64,000 nucleotides of DNA, from assembly GCA_907163375.1 (NCBI GenBank), contig CAJQUW010003080.1, forward strand, positions 434,001 to 498,000, written 5' to 3'. The stretch is from Prostheceraeus crozeri (taxonomy: Eukaryota; Platyhelminthes; Polycladida; Euryleptidae). The translations under genes were made by a program, and so were the position numbers. The notes below the pieces were generated by a model. The model had not been told where the DNA came from and searched no databases. It worked only from the letters and a program-made list of their open reading frames with translations. Positions 23,960 through 33,622 of this stretch are shown here, piece after piece. The first letter of the stretch is position 1. Each line of letters starts with the position of its first letter.

Positions 23960-24149
23960 ATGATTCGTCTTCTTTCAATTTGTAGCAAATGTGTAAAGCA
24001 AGTTATGTGTTCATATGTACCGTTCAAGTATTTTTGATTTGGTCTAATGTTTCAGCTTTTCGCTGTTATCTTTCATTTCATGTCACTTTCATGTATTTTA
24101 CGATTTTCATTAACTGAATAAACACTTACTTACTTACTTACTTACTTAA

Positions 24150-24575
24150 TGTTGATAAATTTCTTACGTGCTTTTCCCCGAGACGTCTGGTTCGAGTTCG
24201 CAAGTCATATGTCTGGCCGAGATAATCCATGGTTTTTGATGCTTGGAGTTGAGACTTTTTGCGGTTGATTTTCAAACCAATTGCCTGTAGCCGATGCAGG
24301 AGCTGAGCCCGTAACGAATTAATGTGTTTGCGTTTAGCGAAGATGGCAATATCGTCCAGATGACACCACACTATGGCATGATTGCGACGTAGCGGTTGGA
24401 GAACTTCGTTGAGAACACATTGAAGGAAAGAGGGCGATGGAGCCAGTCCCATAGGCATCCGCGTGAACTCGTAAAACCTTCCATTAAAGCCGAACGTACT
24501 AATAAAACGAGATTTAGGATTTAAAGCAAGGCTGTGGAAGGCGTTACGGAGGTCCTCGCGAATGCCCACGAGGCC
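24150..24575 (-). mobile_element. Fossil reverse transcriptase fragment, hepadnavirus-like retroelement
   Basis: A partial RT palm. Visible blocks are EDLRNAFHSL (motif A region), FYEFTRMPMGLAPSPSF (motif B region; MPMG is characteristic of hepadnavirus-type RTs, where LTR elements usually have MPFG), HLDDIAIFAK (the catalytic box, with HLDD where YMDD or YVDD is usual), KINRKKSQL and MDYLGQTYDL. It belongs with the RNase H piece at 20101-20629. It is truncated at its 5' side where the opposite-strand GIY-YIG sequence begins. The element is broken. Hepadnavirus-like retroelement is my best reading; DIRS or other LTR kin are the alternatives. Confidence 0.6.
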
Positions 24576-24929
24576 GGGTCGCGAAATAAATTTTATCTTA
24601 CTAAAATTTACAAAAAATACGGTATCAATGCCAAAGTAGTTTTTAACACCAAAAAAGTAAAGTCGTATTTCTCACTAAAATGTAAATCGAATCCCCTGTT
24701 GAAAGCGTGCGTTGTTTACGAATTCTCATGCCTGGGAGATCCAGGTAGCCAAACATACATTGGCAAAACCAAACGTCGACTTCAACAGAGGATCGAGGAA
24801 CATTGTAAAACAGACACTGCCATCAAACAGCATATCTGTATATGTAATTACTGTACGTATGATATAAAAATCAGTTCCGCGTAAAATATAAAGGTGCAAG
24901 TAACTATGAAATCAGTATTGTAGAGGCAT
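24576..24929 (+). mobile_element. GIY-YIG endonuclease 3' end of a PLE-like retroelement
   Basis: The reading frame at 24534-24884 becomes meaningful only after about 24576, where it stops overlapping the antisense RT fragment. It then shows a linker (FNTKKVKSYFSLKCKSNP) and a GIY-YIG core: VVYEFSC, TYIGKTKRRLQQRIEEH, AIKQHICIC. GIY-YIG nucleases cut target DNA for Penelope-like elements and sit at the C-terminus, after the RT. Here the fragment is 5'-truncated and runs into the 198-bp repeat 24930-25127. Together with the inverted copy at 19563 it forms a head-to-head pair like the one at 30.7-31.9 kb. Treated as a fossil part of the composite locus. Confidence 0.65.
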
Positions 24930-25127
24930 TAATGATAAAAGAGCATCAGTAAAAAATTAATCACTCTGCTGAATATAACGGAATGTCGTATTTGTTAAAG
25001 GTATTTAATTAATTTCTTTGTCTTGTGTTAAATAAATGTAAAGTCACCCATAATGGTATTGAATTACGCAATTGTTTAATTAAATCAATCATGTTCTTGC
25101 TTCAGCGTTATTGATCAGTGTCAACAA
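24930..25127 (+). repeat. 198-bp inverted repeat, right copy
   Basis: Reverse complement of 19563-19760 with about four mismatches. It holds the end of the GIY-YIG-type sequence and the AT-rich 3' untranslated region, ending CAGTGTCAACAA at 25127. The bases outside the two repeats do not form an obvious target duplication. Confidence 0.85.
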
Positions 25128-28100
25128 TATAATGCATATTGAATTGAAATAATTGCATTGGAAATTCATACGATTCGTTTAGAGTTATCATTCAAATGTT
25201 TGCAAAAAGTGTCTATTTTCAGACCAATGAAAAAAGCACGTCTTTTCTGAATAGATTGTAAATTTCCTTCCAAATCCAGAGAACTTTGAGGAAAAATTGA
25301 AAATATGACAGCGAATTAGCTTTAAGATTACCACAGCAAAAATGTGACAGTTGCAAAATTCCGCCCCCTCTCCCGTTAAATGAATGGCAGAAATCAATTT
25401 CAGGCGCAACACTAAATTTGAAAGATGCCATTATCTATTGAAAATACTCGCGACTTCAATTGGAAACTAGATATTCATAGCATTTTTGATGTCAATAAGT
25501 GATTTTCCTCTGCAAGATGAGCACACTCTTGAAACCATTGCAATCTGTGACGGGTTTTAATGCATTTTACCTGCACTATTACGTGCACGGATGACTTCAT
25601 TTGAAACAGTGCCAGCCAGATATCATTGCAATGTCAATATGAGCTGCGCAACGAGTCTTAAATAAATAAAAAATTCAAGAAAAATATTTGCATTGACAAC
25701 ATTCAGTGTTTTGAGACTCTTTAAACGAATCCTGCATAATGCCTGCAAAGTTCTAGGTAGTATTGCTTGAGATGGCTCGAGTGCATCGGTGTCTCAGTTT
25801 CTTAGTAGACCTAGTATATTATAAAGGCTTATAAAGTAAAGATTGTATAATTGGTAAAACGTTTCATGAGGTATCGAAGAAAATAGTAGGCCCATGTTAT
25901 TTGATTGTCAATTTCGTAAGAGCTTGTTTTGAAGTCGATAAATTTGAACACTTGAAATTCCAAATAGCATTCGAAAAATTCACATAACCGCATCATCTTA
26001 TTGCTTTTCATTTTTCTATGCGTTCGGTTTAGAATACGAAGTGTGATGATAACTTGTATATCCATCACCTATCAGCATGTGATTCAAATCCTATTTTACG
26101 CTACATGTCTTTCACTGCCTAGTTGATATAGGGGGTAATAAATAATTCGCTCCTAACAATTTATCTTATTCAACAGTCTGACAGATATTTCGTGCCTTCT
26201 TAAGGGGAAAAAGCGGTGCAACATATGGTATAAAACGCATTAAAGTCCATGGTATCATGTCTGAAAAAGATAACCTAACAATGCTCGCGAAATCTAATAC
26301 AAATTGATAAGTTGTATTGGAACACAGTAAATCTTGTTTGTTTCAGTTCATTAAAACACATAAAGGCACGTTAAATAAATTTCCATACAATTATTCGTAT
26401 AATGATTATTATACATTATCCTATATATGATATTCGTATCATATTCATTAGGATAAAAGACTATTAAAACTTTAAAAACACCCTGTAATTTGAGACCAAA
26501 CGGTGGAATCAAAAATATAACGTCAGATTCGTAATTTCAAGTGTCACATTAACTAGGAATGATGAAAATATTTAACCAAACAAAGAACTACTGACTAACG
26601 TCTTCAGCAGTTTCACTTACAGCATATCAATTACGAGATTCAAAAATCACATTGAAATACTACAATTAAAATTTGGAGCATTAATATCCGATATTGATTT
26701 CAGGAAGCGGTACAATTTCAAGTTTGTATGTTTTTATGTGTAGCCAAAGTTTATACAGTTCAATATCTACAACAACCAGTACAGCATTATTTGTTCTAAA
26801 ACAGACGACCTTTCAAAAACTATTTGAATTGATTCAATTTTACTGTGAAATCATGCATCTAATACAAATCATGAATTGTATGTTTTAATTGCAGCAGCAG
26901 ATGAAAGTTGCACTTCAAAAGGAAGAAGAATCTTCAATAGGAAAGGAAATAAACTTTCCTATACGAAATATCGGAAATCGTGATAATTGGAATTTTGTTG
27001 TGTGTTCATTATGCTAGGTTTTCATTGTGGCGTCTGTTCATGTTGCTAAGGTTATTCAAAATTTCATTTTAAACATCTCAAATGCAATGAAGGGTTACAT
27101 CAATCAATACTCATTGTTCAGTGGTTATAAGGGTGGATAACTCTTTCAACGATTACATTTGTGCAACATAAGTACATGTAAGGCAATTAATATTTTCCAA
27201 AATAGTTAAGTAGGACATTAAATTTGACTGTAGGTAATGGATAACCAGCGACAATAATTGTGCATGATGACGCCCACGTGAGTTGTAAAACATGTTGGAA
27301 GTGTTGCTAACAATCAAATGGTCGTGGGGAGAAAGACTCAGAAGCAGTTGCAGTGACCAAAGAACGCAAGCGAGCTGAAGGATTACGCAAGCTAGAGTAC
27401 TATCAACCAACTCAGGTGCAACATGGCAGTGTTCTCACGACCAGTGACTATAAAGTGAGAGACAAATCTCTGTTTACCGACACACATCGTCTATTGAGTC
27501 TGACACGCGCAAGTCTTAAGAGAGCCTTATAGCCGTTCCACAAAAGTTATTTTCGGTACGTGCTTGTTCTCTTAGTTGAATTAACTTGTACTGCGCTATT
27601 TTCTGTGCGTCATAAGTACTTGCTGTTTGTGCCTTTAATGATTATTACTCCAGTGGTTTGAGGCTTTGAATATATTATTTCATTTCTGCAAAACTTGTAT
27701 TTTCTGATGAACGCTTATTTCTGGGTCTCATAAATCCTAATTTGCACTCGCGATCAAAGGATTTAGTAAGTCCTGGGACCGAAGTATTATTGGCTTGTTG
27801 AATATTCCGCCAAAGGAACCAAATTCAATAACCCAATATTACATTTGTAGCAATAATCACTCAATTCGTGTGAAATTTGATTTCTTGTTAAAGAACAATG
27901 TTAAGGAAAATGCTCCTTATTAGAGGCATGAAAGGGTTTGTACAACAAGGGTCCTGAATTTATTGGGCAAATTTTCTGAACTGCATCTTTTTGAATGATT
28001 TGTCTTGATATGACAGAAACGTTTATTTCAAAAAACTATTGCTAAAAAAGATCTGTGTTCGCATTAAATATGGCTAGGGTCAATATCACACGGTACAAAT

Positions 28101-28553
28101 GAAGGTTCAATAACAATTTCTGTCCGCAGTCTTGATGGGCGTGTATTGGAGGAACAAAATAAAGCAATTGCAAGAAAAAAAGATTGCACGTATAAGAAGT
28201 GTTGTGAGCATATTTCACAGATACTAAACTGTTAAACTGTTGCCATTGAAAATTGGAGATAAACGCATCTAGGGTTCATGCACATTGGATGAAACAAATG
28301 ATAATCAAATCCCTATAAAAATCGGAAAATCTTCGAAAAATATAAAAATTCCTATTTTCAATCAAGTATTTGGTTGCAAGAATTCTGCAAAAAAATTATG
28401 TAAATTGACACGTCAGTCAATAACCGAGCAGTTAAACTTCCCAATTTATGGTAGTAATGATAATTCGTAATCTATGGAAAATATTGGCAGAGTAAAGCCA
28501 CGGAATCAAATCCGTCTATCTAAAGAGAGTATCACTAGATGGTCCATTAATAA
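25128..28553. other. No gene recognised
   Basis: AT-rich with frames under 90 codons. 26390-26460 is a TAT/ATA-rich simple stretch. Near 26935 a TTTCCTAT..GGAAA pattern recalls the palindromes at 10 kb. No domains found. Confidence 0.5.
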
Positions 28554-28880
28554 GTGGCGCAATCGCTGGAGTCACTTCATCCTAGAGAATTCTATACTAC
28601 CGTCAAGATGAAAACTTGTCGTGGAAGGCCTGGGCGCGACTTAATCGTCTCCGGACTAGGGTCGGCTGATTCGGCAGCACTCTACACCCCTGCGGACTAC
28701 ACGACACCGCTGCCTGTCTGTGGGGCAGGACCCAGGACCACCTAATTTCGGTCTGCTATCGCCACTGCGCCACAAACGGCATGGACGGACTAAGAATACT
28801 GGACAATGCAACAACGAACTGCCTGCACATGGCGACCTTCCCCATCTGACTCTGCTGTCGCACGAGAAGAAGATGTTGAC
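28554..28880. other. GC-rich island of unknown origin
   Basis: Base composition changes abruptly: this 330-bp block is visibly GC-rich (for example GGAAGGCCTGGGCGCGACTT, CTGCCTGTCTGTGGGGCAGG) inside AT-rich flanks. Open frames of 63-78 codons exist on both strands. It may be a fragment of a retroelement from a GC-richer family, or a CpG-rich regulatory segment. I recognise no protein. Confidence 0.45.
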
Positions 28881-29940
28881 AGAAAGATTCAAAATCCTTG
28901 AAGTTCAATTTCAATTCTTCTAATTCCGCATCGGGACACAGATCATTTAATTTATCATTGTCTCAAATGCAGGGACTCAAAAAGTAAATGGGCCTAAATG
29001 CATAGTATCCTAATATTGCAGTGTAAATTCTGATTTTCTATCATAATTGTATATATCATCAGAAAGAATCTAAAACAGCTGTGCGATTTCAAAAGAAGTG
29101 AGTCAAGAAGTGTTTCAAAATGAGTCGAAAACTATATGCGAGATATATTCGAATCTATCAAGCAGCTCAACTTAGCGGCATCCTTATCATTCTCTGATTT
29201 TTGCGTGAAAATTAAAAATAAATAAAATCGCAAATGATTAGTAATTCAAGTATCGCCCAACTACGGTTACGGAAGAAGTAAAAAAGCGAGTCGGTTGATG
29301 TCCTAGAGAAATTTAATTTGGACCACTTAGGCCATTTATGCAAGAGCAGTGAGCATTATAATGTGAATTCATCAGTAATTTTTTTCCATAACAGATGATG
29401 ACTGTGTAGAATCCTAGCTCACGAGATCATCTGGAACCATGCTACAGAACAATATATCATGCGGCTTATTTTGAGTTGAATTGAAAAGAGCCAATATTGA
29501 AAGATCTTGATTTTATTTTTGTTGTCTATTACAATTAATTTCTGCTAGCATCCGTTAACTATCTTCAGGCATAAAGATACTGTTATAATACTATTATACA
29601 TTGGCTTACATATTGTTATACATTATTATACATATATTGGCTCTTTCCGATTCAACTGAAAATATGACAAATAGCCAAAACAATTTATTTAAAACTTTAT
29701 CCGGCTTATGATAAAGACTGTGGTCGTTTCACTGTTCTGTCACATGTCTACAGAATTATACATCATCAGATGAAGCTCAAAATCAGCTGTGATTTATTTA
29801 TGCACCTTTCTTTGATGTGTATTTGGTTCGGAGATCTAAATAGATTTTCAGCTCAGAATGAAACTTTGACGTCACTATTTCCACTCCGTTGGCTTGAAGG
29901 TGACACTGTGCTGACAAGCTGCACATCCGATTGATGACAC
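28881..29940. other. No gene recognised
   Basis: AT-rich; a TATTATACAT-rich stretch lies at about 29575-29640. Nothing else identified. Confidence 0.5.
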
Positions 29941-30010
29941 TGCTGTCGGGGCTCGATCTCGATCGCACGACCGAACGTCAGCGAGTCCAAGCACTTAGCC
30001 ACTGTACCAT
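29941..30010 (-). mobile_element. tRNA-like head, probable SINE remnant
   Basis: On the minus strand an A-box-like AGTGGCTAAGTGCTTGGA is followed about 35 bp later by a B-box-like GATCGAGCCCC. The stems do not form a good cloverleaf and the acceptor end is missing, so a decayed tRNA-derived SINE head is likelier than a tRNA gene. Confidence 0.4.
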
Positions 30011-30775
30011 GAAATATGCTTTGAACATCAGGAGATCAAAGAATATTCACATTAACACAAAGATGATGACAAGCATGAAAAATACGGTAATTGAAATCCA
30101 TCGCAAATAAAAATCTGTGACGAATACAAAACAAAATTAACCATGAACGACACATTTTAATGATACTGAATGACAAACTGACTGAAAGTTCATCTCCATT
30201 TTCAAATCTATTATTCAGAATGCCAATTTGCGTACTGTTAATTTAATTTCATCCATCGTGCTAAGTTACCGACAACTCAATGTGTTTCAGTGAAATGTTT
30301 TGACTTTTGAAATCACGAAGGGTTCGCATTTCAACCCTTCCGACGGAATAACAAATCGAATAAACCAAATCCAGTATTCATCTGTGTAAGGTTATCACAT
30401 CGGTACGATTCTTTATGATCAATGAAGGAATGAAGAGCACAGAGATACTACTTTGAATATCTTAATAATAATAAACTGTAGAATTGCAGAGCTCATCCAT
30501 GGAATTGCAAAATTCCCCTGGGGAGTTGGCGGTAATAATCAAAGTAGTATAAGCGGCATTTGAATTATTGACTAAGCACATGTACCACAGACTAACAAAC
30601 ATTGCTTTATAGCAGCCGATGCTAGACAATTTCTGTCAAGCTATTGTTGATCTATCCACCTTTTCATGCTCTCATCCCGAAGTATGGCCAATGCTATAAT
30701 TATTGCGTTTAAATAAAAAACAGTCGCTCCCTTCTTTCGGACAAATTTCCTTTATTGTTTTAAAAACATACGTAT

Positions 30776-30821
30776 GTACAAGGGCCCGACGCGTTTCGTC
30801 CTCCGACGTTATCAAGGGCAC
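30776..30821 (-). ncRNA. Hammerhead-like motif (U3/A8 core), minus copy
   Basis: Minus strand: GCCC, TTGATAA, stem II CGTC-GGAG-GACG (perfect), GAA, palindromic stem III ACGCGT, cleavage C, GGGC pairing with GCCC. Core positions 3 and 8 are U and A instead of C and G. The palindromic stem III would suit a ribozyme that dimerises. PLEs are known to carry hammerhead motifs near their ends. Confidence 0.6.
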
Positions 30822-30871
30822 ATGAGCTATACAACCAGGCGAGGGGTTAAGTAGTAAAAGTGAGCGGTCCA

Positions 30872-31303
30872 TCAAATCATCTCATGTTTTCTGTTCAGGA
30901 TAGGTTTATTCTTAGCTATGTGACGACTTTCAGACAACTTCGTGTGAACTGAATTACGTTGTTTGCTTAGAATTGAATGGTCAAAGTTCTTGATTTGTAC
31001 GTCAGTCAGATTGGTGTGATCTTTATTAACATGTTCAGACAGTGCACTCTTTTGATCGCGATTTTTCATACTGCGTTGATGTTCAGCATATCTATGTTCA
31101 AGCGGACGACAAGTTTGACCGATATAATTTTTATTGCAGATTTTGCAATTAAAATTGTAAACAATATATTTATCGTTGCAAGTAAATCTGGGTCCCACAG
31201 CAGAACACACATTGCAATGACATGCATTGGTAGGAGAACAGCGCTTTGGAATATTAGCCAAAACCTTACCGGGTTTAGAAGTGATGCGGATAGGGAGTTT
31301 CAA
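30872..31303 (-). CDS. Penelope-like GIY-YIG endonuclease, C-terminal fragment
   Basis: 143 codons. After a Cys/His-rich linker (CSPTNACHCNVCSAV) comes the GIY-YIG core: YIVYNFNCKICNKNYIGQ with TCRPLEHRYAEHQRS, the Arg of the catalytic helix (HRYAEH), then SALSEHVNKDH, and a basic tail ending NRKHEMI. In PLEs this domain follows the RT and nicks target DNA. The frame here opens at a TTG codon next to an upstream stop; a related upstream stretch (FVNLSLDFVNDKFCRKI, about 31320-31380) lies in another frame, so the gene is broken and its RT is absent. The plus-strand partner at 31480-31690 contains the same C-terminal region in decayed form. Confidence 0.8.
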   Translation of the reverse strand: MKLPIRITSKPGKVLANIPKRCSPTNACHCNVCSAVGPRFTCNDKYIVYNFNCKICNKNYIGQTCRPLEHRYAEHQRSMKNRDQKSALSEHVNKDHTNLTDVQIKNFDHSILSKQRNSVHTKLSESRHIAKNKPILNRKHEMI

Positions 31304-31748
31304 TTTTTTAAATTAATTTTTCTGCAAAATTTATCATTAACAAAATCTAGAGACAAGTTAACAAATTTTTCACCATTTTTAGACTTAGATTTGCTATCTT
31401 TCGTTTTACAATTGGTATTATAGAAGCCATTGCCATTAAGCCGATGTTTCATCAGAGGTATGCTAGTCTCAAGTAAACTTAGATATGCTGAACATCAACA
31501 CAGTTTGAAAAATCGCGATCAAAAAAGTTAGATGAACATGTTAATAAAGATCACAGCAATCTGACTGACGTACAAATCAAGAACTTTGACCTTTCAATTC
31601 TAAGCAAACAACGTAATTCAGTTCACACGAAGTTGTCTGAAAGTCGTCACATAGCTAAGAATAAACCTCTCCTGAACAGAAAACATGAGATGATTTGATG
31701 GACCGCTCATTTTTACTATTTAACCCCTTGCCTGGTTGTACACCTCAT

Positions 31749-31794
31749 GTGTCCTTGATAACGTCGGAGGACGAAACGCGTCGGGCCCTTGTAC
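31749..31794 (+). ncRNA. Hammerhead-like motif (U3/A8 core), plus copy
   Basis: The same architecture as the minus copy at 30776: GTCC, TTGATAACGTCGGAGGACG, GAAACGCGTC, GGGC. Core, stem II and stem III are identical between the two copies; stem I keeps pairing with one G-U in place of G-C. Confidence 0.6.
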
Positions 31795-31899
31795 ATATGC
31801 TTTTTGAAATTTGTCCGAAAGAAGGGAACGACTGTTTTTTATTTAAACGCTACAATGCACCTCCCGTACAATGGATGCTTTATTTTGCTATAATTATTG

Positions 31900-32638
31900 T
31901 CAGTGACACTTAATGTGTTTTTCACCAAACTTTCGCGACTAAATCACAAATAGCTAAGAGAGCAAACATCTTTACTTGGTTTCTGATGTTTGGTAGGATT
32001 GTAAAAATTTTGTAACTATCGTATTGTTTGCTTTTCAAAACTGCACAAAAGCGCATTGATTTACAGCACCATCACGTTATGACCATGTTTTCAAATGCTA
32101 ACTAGTGGTCAAATCCTTGTCAGTTGAGTTCCATCGGAGAGATAACGTCTTAACGTCCATTAAGACTAATTTCTGTAGCTGTTGTATATAACAATAAATA
32201 ACAGGAGACATGTACACGTCATTTCATCTTCTTTTATGCCTCGAGTTAATCAAATCAGCTTCTAGAGAATGTGAATATCGTAATATATGTGAGTGTGACT
32301 ATAAACAAATGTATAGGTAATAACAGAATTGTCATTCATGCTAATGATGATATATCTGTCATTGCTAACAATACATAACATGCTTATATACAATGTGTGG
32401 ATATTGATCAACATGCTGAAATATTCATTTTGCAAATATGCTTGCAAATACGATTTCCCAATAACCTCACAATTTTAAACTATTCCAGAAAAACTTCAAT
32501 TGGAAATTATGCTCATTTGTAAAGCAGATTGTGACATATGAAGTAAGAAGCGAAGAAATTTGCTTAACCAGAGAAATCTGAATTTTTTTATTTCATTCAG
32601 CTGTTGGAACTAGAATGAACAACAGCTGATAATTTTAG
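31900..32638. other. No gene recognised
   Basis: AT-rich, short frames only. Confidence 0.5.
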
Positions 32639-32850
32639 CTGTTCGGTCATGCATCTATCTTCGTCAAGGTTGCTAGATCTTAAAAAGAATCAAATTAATG
32701 AAGCCTGCAAGTTGCAAATTCTTGCGCCAAGGCGCTATATTGAAAGTTATTCTAACAAAATGCCTGTAAAAAAGATAAATGAAAGAACATTGACATTGTA
32801 CCGGTTCCTAACCATTGTCAATGTCAAACACTGGAAGCTGTCATCGAAAG
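32639..32850 (+). CDS. Possible exon of an unknown gene
   Basis: An open frame of about 70 codons (including LLDLKKNQINEACKLQIL and LTLYRFLTIVNVKHWKL) is bounded by a usable acceptor (TAATTTTAG at 32638) and a strong donor (AAAGGTAAGT at about 32850). No neighbouring exon or family was recognised and the opposite strand is also open, so this may be chance. Confidence 0.2.
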
Positions 32851-33049
32851 GTAAGTTGCCATGACAACACGCCCACAACGTAACCTTATTTTCGATGTTA
32901 GTGCCCTTTCTGTCCCTTATTATTATCGAGTGCTGGATTTCAATGGGTTTATCGCCACACAAAATCTTAAATGAATAATAACCGTGACCAAAATTTTGAT
33001 TATGACCTATTTGGAACATAATTCAACAGATGGAAAATTACTACGCATC

Positions 33050-33125
33050 TTGGTGGATTTGAACCATTGACCTGTGGCATTCTAGGCCAACGCTCTACCA
33101 ACTGAGCTATCGACGGGCGACAGTG
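33050..33125 (-). tRNA. tRNA-like pseudogene or SINE head
   Basis: Minus strand: TAGCTCAGTTGGTAGAGC is a textbook A-box with D-arm, TTGGC-CTAGAAT-GCCAC forms an anticodon arm, and GGTTCAAATCC is a B-box. The acceptor stem pairs at only about four of seven positions and the T stem at three of five. The apparent AGA anticodon would imply tRNA-Ser, but there is no long variable arm. It is therefore a decayed tRNA or the head of a SINE, not a functional gene. Confidence 0.55.
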
Positions 33126-33298
33126 CGACATATTAAGTCCTCAATTGAAGAATCCGCGATATCGAATCAGATGGCTTCATCCCCCAATACAGCATAGCAT
33201 TAACCGTCAAGAAAAGCTATTAAAGCAGGATATCGGCAATTCCAAGCCAACATTATACAGTGTTATAGTAGCCTACATGTACTTTGTTTAACACTTAC

Positions 33299-33402
33299 AA
33301 TTTACAAGCGATGCGATTCATGCAAGACATGAGCTTTTCGTTGAACACCATGAGAATGATGTAGACTATGTACAAAGTCAGCATAATGGCTGCTTCCCAT
33401 GC
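33299..33402 (-). CDS. SLC24/NCKX exchanger, third visible exon
   Basis: 104 nt. Acceptor CTTTGCAG ends at 33403 and donor GTAAGTGT begins at 33298; the phase-0 start agrees with the previous exon. It encodes AWEAAIMLTLYIVYIILMVF and then NEKLMSCMNRIACK: one membrane helix, then the start of a cytoplasmic segment. It corresponds to the hydrophobic segment after WWE in NCKX proteins (WWESLLLLTAY.. in vertebrate family members), just before the large variable loop. Next exons, expected at lower coordinates, were not recognised in this window. Confidence 0.88.
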
Positions 33403-33465
33403 CTGCAAAGATGTGATGTAAATTAATCCAGAAGAATTTATACAGAGTAGTTAGGCTCTTCATAC

Positions 33466-33622
33466 CTGAAAAAATGTGTCCCATGCACTATAAATCAACC
33501 AACCAATTGATATTGCATAAAATGTCGAATCTCGAGCTAACGGGCGCCAGTCCAGAAGGAGAACCTTGCCAGCAAATGCAGCGGTAAGCGCGATGATTAC
33601 AAGCAGATTGAACACAGCTGAT
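33466..33622 (-). CDS. SLC24/NCKX exchanger, second visible exon
   Basis: 157 nt; acceptor GGTTTCAG before 33622, donor GTATGA after 33466. The first base completes a Gly codon split with the upstream exon at 57835 (GG/A), giving the family signature G-SAVFNLL. It encodes SAVFNLLVIIALTAAFAGKV, LLLDWRPLARDSTFYAISIG and WLIYSAWDTFFQ: the end of the alpha-1 repeat and two membrane helices around the conserved RDS.FY segment. The 63-bp intron to the next exon (33403-33465) is very short compared with the 24-kb intron on the other side. Confidence 0.92.

Larger units (their letters stand above)
20630..24149 (+). mobile_element. CR1/jockey-superfamily LINE, nearly full length
   Basis: A 3.5-kb non-LTR retrotransposon with ORF1, ORF2 and a short tandem 3' tail (CTTA/TTAC units, about 24123-24148) after an AATAAA signal. 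The hexamer TGTTGA occurs at both junctions (20624-20629 and 24150-24155), a plausible short target duplication. It inserted in the opposite orientation to the fossil RT/RNase H element around it. ORF1 begins almost at the left junction, so most of the 5' untranslated region is missing. Tail type and gene order fit the CR1/L2/Crack/Daphne group; exact clade not assigned. Confidence 0.85.
30706..31885. mobile_element. Head-to-head pair of Penelope-like element ends, 14-bp target duplication
   Basis: A minus-strand PLE 3' end (about 30706-31475, with GIY-YIG domain) and a shorter plus-strand 3' end (about 31476-31885) face each other. Their outer parts match as inverted repeats over about 400 bp. 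The exact 14-mer TGCTATAATTATTG flanks the pair at 30692-30705 and 31886-31899, so both halves arrived in one insertion. The plus copy has a tail of about 38 bp (with CACCTCCCGT) that the minus copy lacks. PLEs are known for such inverted, partially truncated arrangements and variable target duplications. Each half has a hammerhead-like motif near its end. Confidence 0.85.

Noticed and set aside
19563-25127. Polinton or other large DNA virus-like element
   Set aside because: No polymerase B, integrase, ATPase or capsid-like sequence; the repeats look like retroelement 3' ends.
32747-33019. 90-codon minus-strand frame
   Set aside because: Antisense to the weak exon candidate; no motif and no agreement with the exchanger reading phase.
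33050-33125. Functional tRNA gene
   Set aside because: Acceptor and T stems are too mismatched, and the apparent anticodon does not fit the variable-arm length.
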